From positions 1,116,001 to 1,180,000 of the forward strand of contig OZ244944.1 in NCBI GenBank assembly GCA_965222335.1: DNA of 64,000 nucleotides, in the 5' to 3' direction. Positions 35,732-43,971 of the stretch are shown here, piece by piece. The position numbers were made by a program, and so were the translations under genes. Below the pieces are notes generated by a model. It saw only the letters and a list, made by a program, of their open reading frames with translations, was not told the origin of the DNA and searched no databases. Every line of letters begins with the position of its first letter. Positions within the stretch are counted from its first letter, which is position 1. The stretch is from G965222335 sp965222335 (GTDB lineage: Bacteria; Pseudomonadota; Gammaproteobacteria; Pseudomonadales; Halieaceae).

Positions 35732-37428
35732 TCCGGGCGCTCTGCAAGCAGCCCCGGGGTTACCTGGCGGCCCAGCAGGCGCAGAATGCCATAGAGTCCA
35801 AGGGCGGAGATCAGCAGGCAGGGCAGTAGCGGCACGCCCAGGCTGACCGGGACAATGCAGCCCCCCAGGGCAACCAGGCCAACCAGCAGCGCATAGGGCA
35901 GCTGGGTGCGTACGTGGGCAATATGGTCGCAGCCCGATGAGGCGGACGACAGCACCGTGGTGTCGGAAATGGGCGAGCAGTGATCGCCCCAGACCGCCCC
36001 CGACAGCACGCTGGCAATGGTCGCGTACACCAGGGGCATATCCGCCGGCGCCACACCGCCACCGGGCAATTGCACCGCACTCCAGGCAACCGGCAATACC
36101 AGCGGCAGGAGGATGGCCATCACCCCCCAGGAGGAGCCGGTGCCAAAGGCGGTAATGCCCGCCAGCACAAAGGTGACCGCGGGGATCCAGGCCGAAGTCA
36201 GGTAGTCATCCCCCAGGCGCACCAGGTAATCAGCCGCTCCCAGATCCTCGATCACGCCGCCGAGGGTCCACGCCAGCACCAGCACTACCAGCGGCCCTAC
36301 CATGATCGACACGCCCTCGGTCCAGGCCTCCACCACCGCCTCCAGTTTCAGGATGCGCTGTACCAGCGCCAGCAGGCCCGCGGTCGCCGCCCCCAGGAAG
36401 GTGCTCCACAGCAGGGCCTGGTAGATGTCCGCCGAGTCCATGATCTCCCAGACCGTGTCACCCTCACCGCTGCGGTACAGGGCCACCACGCAGGTCAACA
36501 GCAGCACCAGGATCGGCACCACCGCATTGAATGCGCGCTGCGGCGTGCCCTCCGGCACCTCGATATTCATACTCGCCTGGGTCGCGCTCTGCAGCGGCGG
36601 CTCCCCGTTCTCGCAGCGCTGCTCGGCGCGGTACATGGGACCGAAATCCCGCCCGGTGACCCCGACCAGAAAGACAAACACAATCGCCAGGATGGGATAA
36701 AAGCTGTAGGGGATGGCGTGCAGCAGCAGGCTGACAGGGCTCTCCTGCAGGCCGCCCAGCCCCTCGGCAGCCTTCTGAATGAGCCCCAGTTCGTAGCCCA
36801 CCCAGGTGGTGAATACCGCGATGCAGACCACCGGCGCGGCGGTACTGTCGACGATATAGGCAAGCTTCTCCCGGGAGATGCGCAGGCGGTCGGTCACCGG
36901 ACGCACGGTATTGCCCACCACCAGGGTGTTGGTGTAATCGTCAAAGAAAATAATCAATCCGACCAGCCACACCGACAGCTGGCCACGGCGCCGGGAGTGC
37001 GCCCAGCGGATTACCCGGTTGACCACGCCCTGCATCCCGCCGCTGCGGGCCATGATCCCGACCATGCCGCCGATCATGCCCGTGAACATCAGGATCGACA
37101 TGTAGTCGCGGTCCACCATGACATCGAGCACCCGGACATGGAACACATCCAGCAGCGCACGAAAAATATCGCCGGGCGAGGTACCGTAGAGAATGATCAC
37201 GCCCACCCAGACACCGACAATCAAGGCCGGGATTACGGCGCGGAATACCAGGGCGAGAATAATCGCGGTGACCGCAGGCAGGACCGATAGCCAGTCGGCG
37301 TGCGTCGATTCAGGGCCCGTTGCCGCCGCGGCTGGCGCAATACCGGTGACCAGGCCGAGGGCGACAAGCATCGCCAGCGGCAGCAGCATTCCCCACAGGC
37401 CAGACCTGCCCGCCGCCCGGCGCTTCAA
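35728..37428 (-). CDS. NhaC-family Na+/H+ antiporter
   Basis: Inner-membrane cation/proton exchanger with about twelve hydrophobic segments. I chose the TTG at 37428 (566 residues). AGGAG lies eight bases upstream, and the N-terminus becomes KRRAAGRSGLWG followed by a signal-like hydrophobic stretch, as in related proteins. Open frame continues upstream to 37506 but would run into the divergent dioxygenase promoter. Family features include FFDDYTNTLVVGNTVRP, the acidic pair implicated in ion binding, and the late WGDHCSPISDTTVLSSASSGCD segment. Exact substrate (Na/H or malate/lactate exchange) is not certain. Confidence 0.88.
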   Translation of the reverse strand: MKRRAAGRSGLWGMLLPLAMLVALGLVTGIAPAAAATGPESTHADWLSVLPAVTAIILALVFRAVIPALIVGVWVGVIILYGTSPGDIFRALLDVFHVRVLDVMVDRDYMSILMFTGMIGGMVGIMARSGGMQGVVNRVIRWAHSRRRGQLSVWLVGLIIFFDDYTNTLVVGNTVRPVTDRLRISREKLAYIVDSTAAPVVCIAVFTTWVGYELGLIQKAAEGLGGLQESPVSLLLHAIPYSFYPILAIVFVFLVGVTGRDFGPMYRAEQRCENGEPPLQSATQASMNIEVPEGTPQRAFNAVVPILVLLLTCVVALYRSGEGDTVWEIMDSADIYQALLWSTFLGAATAGLLALVQRILKLEAVVEAWTEGVSIMVGPLVVLVLAWTLGGVIEDLGAADYLVRLGDDYLTSAWIPAVTFVLAGITAFGTGSSWGVMAILLPLVLPVAWSAVQLPGGGVAPADMPLVYATIASVLSGAVWGDHCSPISDTTVLSSASSGCDHIAHVRTQLPYALLVGLVALGGCIVPVSLGVPLLPCLLISALGLYGILRLLGRQVTPGLLAERPD

Positions 37429-37553
37429 GCGCGCTTCTCCTGCCCGTTTGCGATCATCCCCCGAGCATACTCCCGCCACCGTTTGTGCGCAAAAGCCCCT
37501 ACACATTTCCCGGGGCCTGTGCTGTACTCCCCGGCAAAAATAAGCAGGAGCGC

Positions 37554-38405
37554 ATGACCATGAGTATCAACGTGACCCCCTCGGGGCAGGCCTGCGGCGC
37601 GAGCCTGACCGGGGTCGACCTCAGCCAGCCTCTGAGCGAAGCCACGATCGCGGAAATCCGCGCCGCCTGGATGGCACACAAGGTCCTGGCCTTTCCGGAC
37701 CAGGATTTGGACGATGACGACCTCGAGCGTTTCAGCCAGTATTTTGGGCCTTTTGGTGACGACCCGTTTATCGCGCCGATACCCGATCGCGAACACGTGA
37801 TCGCCATTCAGCGCCGCGCGGATGAGCAGGCGCCACTGTTTGCCGAAAACTGGCACACCGACTGGAGCTTCCAGCGCACGCCCCCGGCTGGTACCTGCCT
37901 CTACGGCATTACCATCCCCCCGGTGGGCGGGGACACCCTGTTCGTCAACCAGCAACTCGCGCTAGCGCAGATGCCATCGGACCTACGCAACAGGATTGAG
38001 GGCCGCACGGCCATCCACTCCGCCCGGGGCGGCTATGCCCCCGACGGCATGTATGGCGAAAAGGATCGTGCCTCGGATCGCAGCATGGATATCCGCCCCG
38101 ACGCCGCGGCCATGGCCACGCAGGCGCACCCGCTGATCCGTCGCCACCGGGAGACCGGGGAGGAAATGCTGTACGGCTGCCTCGGCTACATCATCGGCAT
38201 CGCCGATATGCCCGAGGAGGAAGCAATGGGCCTGCTGGTAGAACTCTACGAATGGCAGACCCGGGAAGCATTCCAGTACCGCCATCGCTGGGCACCGAAC
38301 ATGCTGCTGATGTGGGACAACCGCGCCGTGCTGCACTGTGCCACCGGCGGCTACGAGGGGCACGACCGGCTGCTGCACCGCACCACGATCGCCGACGCGG
38401 CCTGA
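37554..38405 (+). CDS. TauD/TfdA-family 2-oxoglutarate/Fe(II) dioxygenase
   Basis: Oxidises a small substrate using 2-oxoglutarate and oxygen. The iron ligands are HxD in NWHTDWSF and the distal His in DRLLHRTT. The 2-oxoglutarate-binding Arg is the one following it. The VLAFPDQDLDDDDLERFSQYFG opening is typical. The start is ATG 37554 (283 residues) after GCAGGAG; ATG 37560 has better spacing and is equally plausible. It stands alone, with no sulfonate transport genes, so the substrate is open. Confidence 0.9.
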   Translation: MTMSINVTPSGQACGASLTGVDLSQPLSEATIAEIRAAWMAHKVLAFPDQDLDDDDLERFSQYFGPFGDDPFIAPIPDREHVIAIQRRADEQAPLFAENWHTDWSFQRTPPAGTCLYGITIPPVGGDTLFVNQQLALAQMPSDLRNRIEGRTAIHSARGGYAPDGMYGEKDRASDRSMDIRPDAAAMATQAHPLIRRHRETGEEMLYGCLGYIIGIADMPEEEAMGLLVELYEWQTREAFQYRHRWAPNMLLMWDNRAVLHCATGGYEGHDRLLHRTTIADAA

Positions 38406-38450
38406 CCAGGCCGCATCCGGAAACAACCCCGCTCCACTGCAGCCACCCCC

Positions 38451-38520
38451 GTAGGGCCGAATTTATTCGGCCGGACCCGCGCACAAATTCAGGGCTGAGG
38501 CCGAATAAATTCGGCCCTAC
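38451..38520. repeat. REPIN-like inverted pair of GTAG palindromes
   Basis: The left unit GTAGGGCCGAATTTATTCGG is repeated inverted on the right, ending GGCCCTAC, with a 26-bp spacer. Each unit is itself palindromic (CCGAATTTATTCGG). The GTAG head and paired arrangement are the hallmarks of REP sequences mobilised by RAYT transposases. No RAYT gene is in the window. It lies between convergent genes and may also act as a terminator. Confidence 0.85.
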
Positions 38521-38577
38521 ACAAATCACGTGCATCTACGGGCAGGCGCCGGTCGGGGACGCCGGCAGAGGTCGCTT

Positions 38578-40341
38578 TCAGCGCAGGTCCGGATAGGGGG
38601 TCTCGCCGCCGCCTGCGATCCAGCGGTCCAGCTCCTGCTCCAGCACCGGCAGCGGCACCGAGCGCAGGCCGAGAATCACGTCGTGGAAGTAGCGCTGGTC
38701 AAAGTCCGTGCCCAGGACTTCCTCGGCCTCCGCGCGCTTGCGGCGGATCAGGATTTCCCCGAGCTTGTAGGCCAGCGCCTGCGCGGGCCAGGAGATATAG
38801 CGGTCGATCTCGGTGGTCACTTCGTGCTCGGACAGGGCCGTGTGCTCCCGCAGGTAGGCCTGGGCCCGTTCGCGGCTCCAGCCAAAGTGATGCACTCCGG
38901 TATCGATCACCAGGCGGCAGGCACGCCACATTTCGTAGGAAAGGCGGCCGAAGTCCTCGTAGGGTGTCTCGTAGACCCCCATCAGGGTACCCAGCCACTC
39001 GGTGTACAGGCCCCAGCCCTCACCGTAGCCGGAGAAATAATTGTCACGGCGGAACTGGGGCACCTGCCCCGGCGCTTCCTTGGCGATGGCCGCCTGCAGG
39101 GCATGCCCCGGCGCGCATTCATGCAGGGTCAACGCGGTCATGTTGAACAGCGGCCGTGACGGCAGGTCGTGGGTATTGAACAGGCAGCTATCCAGGCCGC
39201 CGCGACCACTGGTATAGAAGGGTGCGATCGAGTCCGGCACCGGCAGGATGGTGAATCGGCGCCGGGGCAGGAAACCCAGAGTCTCACCGAGCTTGCCATC
39301 CACCCGCTTGGCCACATAGGCGGCGTAGGAGATCAGTTCACGGCCCGTCTTGGCGTAAAAGCGCGGATCCTCCCTCAGGAAGGCAAGAAAGGCCTCAAAA
39401 TCGCCCTCGAAGCCGGTGCGCTCGATTGTCGCCTCCATTTCGGCACGAATCCGCGCGACCTCCGCCAGCCCCTGCTGGTGAATCGCCTCCGGACTCAGGT
39501 CCAGGGTGGTAAACCCACGAATCTGCGCGCGGTAGTAGGCCTCGCCATCGGGCAGCTCGCGGGCCGCGAGGGTCTCACGCGCCTGCGGCATATACTCTTC
39601 CCGGAAGAAGGTCAGGAGCTCGCTGTAAGCCGGCACTACCGCCGCCTCGATTGCCTGCGCCGCGGCCTCCCGCAGCGCCGCCTGCTCTTTGGCCGGGATC
39701 GCCATAGGCATGTCGGCAAGCGGCGTCCAGAAGGGGTTGTCGCTGCCGCTCAGCAGATAGGGCTCCATCGACTTGTCACGCCCCGCGAGGGTCACCCGCG
39801 GTACGCTGAAGCCACGCGCCAGGCCAGCCCGCATATTGGCGGTGTGATCGGCAAAGAAACGCGGGAGATCTTCCAGGCGGCTGATATAGCGACGGTAGGC
39901 ATCCGCATCCTCGAATCCGCCCAGGCGGGGGTAGAGGCCGGTCCAGAAAAAGCTGTCCGAGTTAAAGGGTGCCTCGTAGGCTTTAAAACGCACTTCATCG
40001 GCAAGCGTGGTCACAATCTGGCGGAACACGTCGGCATTGATTTTCGCCTCGTGACTGAGCGCTTCCCGGGGAATCTCGTCCAGTTCCTTCAGGGCGGCCT
40101 CCCAGTAGGCCAGTTGCGCCGCGCGGGCCCGCGCATCGACCTCCGCCAGGCGCTCACCCGGCTGCCACTCCCCGGCCTCATCCTGCACCTTGCCGTGCCA
40201 GCCCTGCCGCCAGGCATACTCCCGCTCATACAGCGCCTGCAGGCGCTCGTCGGCGCTGTTGTCGGCAGACAGCCCGGGGGCCAATAGCACCAGCATCAGC
40301 ACACTGGCAAGGGCGGTAACGCGGAACAAAGCGGTCGGCAT
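38578..40341 (-). CDS. DUF885-family secreted protein, probable zinc peptidase
   Basis: A 587-residue protein with a signal peptide (MPTALFRVTALASVLMLVLL, cleavage near LSADN). The start ATG 40341 was chosen for this and for GGAG ten bases upstream; the frame is open to 40515. The motif LTLHECAPGHALQ provides HExxxGH, the zinc-peptidase-like signature of DUF885 (thermolysin-fold, carboxypeptidase-like). Substrate is unknown. The M19 dipeptidase 3 kb away may share peptide-degrading work, but there is no operon link. Confidence 0.88.
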   Translation of the reverse strand: MPTALFRVTALASVLMLVLLAPGLSADNSADERLQALYEREYAWRQGWHGKVQDEAGEWQPGERLAEVDARARAAQLAYWEAALKELDEIPREALSHEAKINADVFRQIVTTLADEVRFKAYEAPFNSDSFFWTGLYPRLGGFEDADAYRRYISRLEDLPRFFADHTANMRAGLARGFSVPRVTLAGRDKSMEPYLLSGSDNPFWTPLADMPMAIPAKEQAALREAAAQAIEAAVVPAYSELLTFFREEYMPQARETLAARELPDGEAYYRAQIRGFTTLDLSPEAIHQQGLAEVARIRAEMEATIERTGFEGDFEAFLAFLREDPRFYAKTGRELISYAAYVAKRVDGKLGETLGFLPRRRFTILPVPDSIAPFYTSGRGGLDSCLFNTHDLPSRPLFNMTALTLHECAPGHALQAAIAKEAPGQVPQFRRDNYFSGYGEGWGLYTEWLGTLMGVYETPYEDFGRLSYEMWRACRLVIDTGVHHFGWSRERAQAYLREHTALSEHEVTTEIDRYISWPAQALAYKLGEILIRRKRAEAEEVLGTDFDQRYFHDVILGLRSVPLPVLEQELDRWIAGGGETPYPDLR

Positions 40342-40708
40342 GGCAGGCTGTCTCCGGGGCGCTCGCGGCGCAAAGTCCCTGATCATAGCCAGCACCCGGG
40401 GTGACAACAAGCGACACGTTTGCTGGCAGCTCCCTCGACGATACGCACCGCCGTGGTGCGCAATTGATCGCCTGGCGCAAGGTGCGCACATTTTGGCACC
40501 ACTCCGATGCATCACTTGTTACTTCGTGTAACATCGCGGTGCAACGCCTATAAATGACAAAATAATGTCTTTTATTTCAATAAGATAAAATATTCACTCC
40601 GGGCGATTAAACCATTGCTTTTCTACCTGCGTATGGGAATATAGGTAACACATCGCAAGCAAGCGGTAGCAACCTGAACACCAACACGACACCGACGAGG
40701 TAACAACC

Positions 40709-41017
40709 ATGAAGCACCTGCTAGCTATTCCAGCCCTTCTCTTCGCAAGCCACACTTTCGCCGAGTGCCCCGCTACTCTGCCCCAGAGCCAGCCCGTGAT
40801 TCCCGATGGCGCCACCGTCAGTCACGAAGTCATGTACGAGGCACAGGAAGCCGTGCGCGAATACGTCGAGACCATCGAGCAGTACCTGGAGTGCCGCGCC
40901 GGCGTGCATCCGCTGCAGAACGCCCGTTATGTGTACCTGGCTGAAACCGTTGCCGACGCCTACAACGCCGAGCTGAACGAGTTCCGCGCCCGGGACAACA
41001 TGGTCGCCACCAACTGA
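40709..41017 (+). CDS. Small secreted protein of unknown function
   Basis: A 102-residue product with a clear signal peptide (MKHLLAIPALLFASHTFAEC, cleavage before Glu-Cys). The mature part of about 83 residues is acidic and helical, with the two mature cysteines (in AECPAT and EQYLECRAG) able to form one disulfide. I do not recognise the family. The start ATG 40709 follows GACGAGGTAAC. It is followed 240 bp later by the TonB-dependent receptor gene on the same strand, but the gap makes an operon uncertain. The AT-rich stretch 40560-40640 upstream is a likely promoter region. Confidence 0.8.
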   Translation: MKHLLAIPALLFASHTFAECPATLPQSQPVIPDGATVSHEVMYEAQEAVREYVETIEQYLECRAGVHPLQNARYVYLAETVADAYNAELNEFRARDNMVATN

Positions 41018-41260
41018 TACTCCCCCCCATCCCGCTCCAGGACCGCGATAAGCATAAACAAGCGGCCTGCAGCCCCTCCCTGCAAATCACACCATGACTT
41101 ACCGGCGGCGACTGCTGCCGGCAGGGTCTTTCAAAAATGCGGATTTTGTCTTCTCTCGCCCTTGCCGACAGGTGTCAACATCACCTAGGATGACCTTAGC
41201 TGTGCACTGATCCTCACTATGGCGCAGCAAAACCTATAAAAAAGATAAAGAGGAAGGACT

Positions 41261-43744
41261 ATGTCTGCTCTGTCTCAGCGGGCGCCGCTCGTGGCCGCCG
41301 TCGCACTCGCCATTACTGCTTCCAACACCCAGGCCCAGATGCTGGAAGAAGTGATCGTTACCGCGCAGAAGCGCGCCGAAAGTCTGCAGGACGTGCCGAT
41401 CTCCGTATCCGCGGTGCAGGGGGAGAAACTCGCCGAGGCGGGCATACCCAACATGGCGGCCCTGGCTGACTATGTGCCCAATCTGCACATCGCCTCCGCG
41501 TCGGTGAACACCAATATCTATATGCGCGGGGTCGGTTCGGGTAACAACCAGGGCTTCGAACAGTCGGTGGGCATGTACGTCGATGGCATCTACATGGGCC
41601 GAGGTCGCCAGTACCGCTCCGGCTTCCTCGATATCCAGCGGGTAGAAGTGCTGCGGGGCCCCCAGGGCACGCTGTTCGGCAAGAACACGGTGGCGGGGGC
41701 CGTAAATATTATTTCCCGCTCGCCCAACCCGGGCGAGGAGTTTACCGGCGATATATCGGCGGCGCTCGAGTCCCACGACGGCCAGGTCTACGAAGGCGGC
41801 ATTGAGGGCTCACTTACGGATTCACTCGCTGCTCGTCTGGCATTCAAGCACCGCAAGACCGACGGCTATACCCACAACGACTTCCTGGACAAGCCCGAGG
41901 GCCAGATCGATGAGACCGGGATGCGCCTGACGGTTGTCTGGCAACCTACAGACACCCTGGATATCAACTTCAAGTACAGCAACATGGACTTCGAGCGCAT
42001 CGGCGCGCCCTCCTCCACCGAGTTGTACCTGGATCCTGCCAGCCGGGACGAACTGTTTCCCAATCGCTCGGCATTTGCCAGCATCGGTTATTCCCTGACT
42101 GACACGTTCTATCCGGAGATCTCAGAACAGCGCGACCGCGAATACACCGTGTTCAAGGATAACGGCTACGGCCAGAGCCTGTCTGACGGCATTGGCATCG
42201 GCATCAACCCCGACTCCAATGACGAGGAGTACGACAACTTCGTTCTCGATGTGGACTGGGACGTCGGCGGCGGCACCATTACCTCCATTACCGGCTGGTC
42301 CGAGTACCAGTACATTGATGGCGTGGACGTGGACTGGCTGCCGCTGCAGTTTATTCACCGGGATGACGACCAGACCTTCGAGCAGTTCAGCCAGGAGTTC
42401 CGTTTTGCGAGCCCGGGTGGCGAATTCTTCGACTACGTCGCCGGTGTTTACTATGAAACCAACGAACTGGAGTTTGACCGGCGGGTAACCATTGACACCA
42501 ATGTCGACGGTCTGGTGCCTGCCCTGCTGGGAGTGAACAGCCTGTTCCCACTGCTCACCGGGGGCGCCTATACCGCCAACCAGATCGCGCGTAACCATTA
42601 TTACAATCTGGAATCCGACTCCTACGCGGTCTTCGGTCAGGGTACCTTTAACCTCAGCGACACTCTCCGGCTGACTCTGGGTCTGCGCTACACCGAGGAA
42701 GACAAGGAGGTAATCAGCTCACAGTTCCTGAGCGACGATCTCACCGGCATCGACAACCCCTCGGACAACTTCTTCCTCGGTTTGATTGAAGCCACCAACT
42801 TCAACACCTACCGCTACGATTTCGCCGAGGATCGCAGTACCGACAAGTGGATTCCCTCGGTCAACGTACAGTGGGACGTGACCGGCGACAGCATGCTCTA
42901 CGCCAGTTTTTCCCAGGGCTTCAAGAGCGGCGGCTTTACTGCGGCGGATGATCAGGCCCCTGGACAGCTGGACACTGCCACCTTCCCCTGTGTTCCGGGC
43001 CAGCCGATTGAGGCCTGCTATGACCCGACCGTGCCCAACGATGAATTTGAGTTTGAGGACGAGGAGGTGGATGCCTTCGAAATCGGCGGTAAGCACACGC
43101 TGCTGGGCGGCGGTATGACCCTCAACTGGGCCGCGTTCTACACCCTGTACGACAACCTGCAGACCTCGATCTTCAAGGGCGTCGGCTTCGGTGTGACCAA
43201 CGCGGGTAAATCCGAGGTGCAGGGCATCGAGGTGGATATGATGTGGCAGGCGACCGACAACCTGCGCATCGGCGCCAACGCGGCGTGGCTGGATGCCACC
43301 TACGATGAGTTTGAGAACGGCCCCTGTACCGCAATCCAGCTCGATGTGGACCCGCTCTGCGGCACCCCGGAAGGTTTTACCGACAATGACCTCTCCGGCG
43401 AAAAGACCCTGTATGCCTCTGACTGGAGCGCCTCGGCCTTCTTCGACTACTCGGTCCTGCTGGGCAACGGTAATGACCTGTTCTTCGGCGGTGAAGCAAA
43501 CTACCGGGACGAGTTCAATTCCGCCGGCGACAACGACCCCCTGGACGTCATCGACGCCTACACCAAGGTCAACCTGAGGGCCGGCCTGCGCAGTGAAAGC
43601 TGGGAATTCATGGTGTACAGCCGCAACATCTTCGACGAGGAGGCCTTCGCCCAGAGCTTCGACACCCCGGTGCTGGCAGGCTCGCACACCAAGTTCATCG
43701 AGGAAGGCCGCATCTACGGCGCCAAGCTCAAGTACATGTTCTGA
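41261..43744 (+). CDS. TonB-dependent outer-membrane receptor
   Basis: Takes up an unknown ligand across the outer membrane using TonB energy. The 827-residue protein has a signal peptide (cleavage near NTQAQ), then the TonB box/plug start EEVIVTAQKRAESLQDVPIS. The plug segment IQRVEVLRGPQGTLFGKNTVAGAVNIIS follows, then a long beta-barrel ending in YGAKLKYMF with a terminal Phe. The sequence type is that of receptors abundant in marine oligotrophs, often tied to uptake of complex organic molecules. The start follows AGAGGAAGGACT. A terminator lies 26 bp beyond the stop. Confidence 0.95.
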   Translation: MSALSQRAPLVAAVALAITASNTQAQMLEEVIVTAQKRAESLQDVPISVSAVQGEKLAEAGIPNMAALADYVPNLHIASASVNTNIYMRGVGSGNNQGFEQSVGMYVDGIYMGRGRQYRSGFLDIQRVEVLRGPQGTLFGKNTVAGAVNIISRSPNPGEEFTGDISAALESHDGQVYEGGIEGSLTDSLAARLAFKHRKTDGYTHNDFLDKPEGQIDETGMRLTVVWQPTDTLDINFKYSNMDFERIGAPSSTELYLDPASRDELFPNRSAFASIGYSLTDTFYPEISEQRDREYTVFKDNGYGQSLSDGIGIGINPDSNDEEYDNFVLDVDWDVGGGTITSITGWSEYQYIDGVDVDWLPLQFIHRDDDQTFEQFSQEFRFASPGGEFFDYVAGVYYETNELEFDRRVTIDTNVDGLVPALLGVNSLFPLLTGGAYTANQIARNHYYNLESDSYAVFGQGTFNLSDTLRLTLGLRYTEEDKEVISSQFLSDDLTGIDNPSDNFFLGLIEATNFNTYRYDFAEDRSTDKWIPSVNVQWDVTGDSMLYASFSQGFKSGGFTAADDQAPGQLDTATFPCVPGQPIEACYDPTVPNDEFEFEDEEVDAFEIGGKHTLLGGGMTLNWAAFYTLYDNLQTSIFKGVGFGVTNAGKSEVQGIEVDMMWQATDNLRIGANAAWLDATYDEFENGPCTAIQLDVDPLCGTPEGFTDNDLSGEKTLYASDWSASAFFDYSVLLGNGNDLFFGGEANYRDEFNSAGDNDPLDVIDAYTKVNLRAGLRSESWEFMVYSRNIFDEEAFAQSFDTPVLAGSHTKFIEEGRIYGAKLKYMF

Positions 43745-43769
43745 CGCCGCACCTCGAAACGAACCCCAA

Positions 43770-43793
43770 GGGAGCCCAGGCTCCCTTTTTTTA
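43770..43793 (+). terminator. Intrinsic terminator after the TonB-dependent receptor
   Basis: GGGAGCC CA GGCTCCC followed by a run of T, which passes directly into TATGTACAG of the dispersed repeat. Confidence 0.9.
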
Positions 43794-43917
43794 TGTACAG
43801 CATATTCCGGGCCGCGCAGGCCCGGCCACGTAGAAAAAGGGGTCAGACCCCTTTTCTTTTCTTTTTCTGTGAACCTGTAACCTGCCACCCTCGAAAAAGG
43901 GGTCTGACCCCTTTTTT
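43793..43917. repeat. Repeat fragment plus inverted pair of GGGGTCAGACCCC palindromes
   Basis: 43793-43830 carries TGTACAG and GGGCCGCGCAGGCCCGGCC, a partial copy of the repeat at 13212. AAAAAGGGGTCAGACCCCTTTT lies at 43834-43855. Its reverse-complement form AAAAAGGGGTCTGACCCCTTTTTT lies at 43894-43917. The two palindromes face each other across 38 bp and could also act as terminators. Confidence 0.75.
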
Positions 43918-43924
43918 GAGGGCA

Positions 43925-43953
43925 CAAAAAAGCCCGCGTCGAGGCGCGGGCTT
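43925..43953 (-). terminator. Intrinsic terminator of the TolC-OmpA gene
   Basis: On the complementary strand AAGCCCGCGCCTCGACGCGGGCTT is followed by TTTT, 19 bp after the stop of the leftward gene. Confidence 0.88.
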
Positions 43954-43971
43954 GATCGTGTTCGGCAGGGT

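Noticed and set aside
35980..37290. A 436-codon + strand open frame opposite the NhaC gene
   Set aside because: His/Gln/Arg-rich translation typical of an antisense frame in GC-rich DNA; the minus-strand frame encodes a clear transporter.
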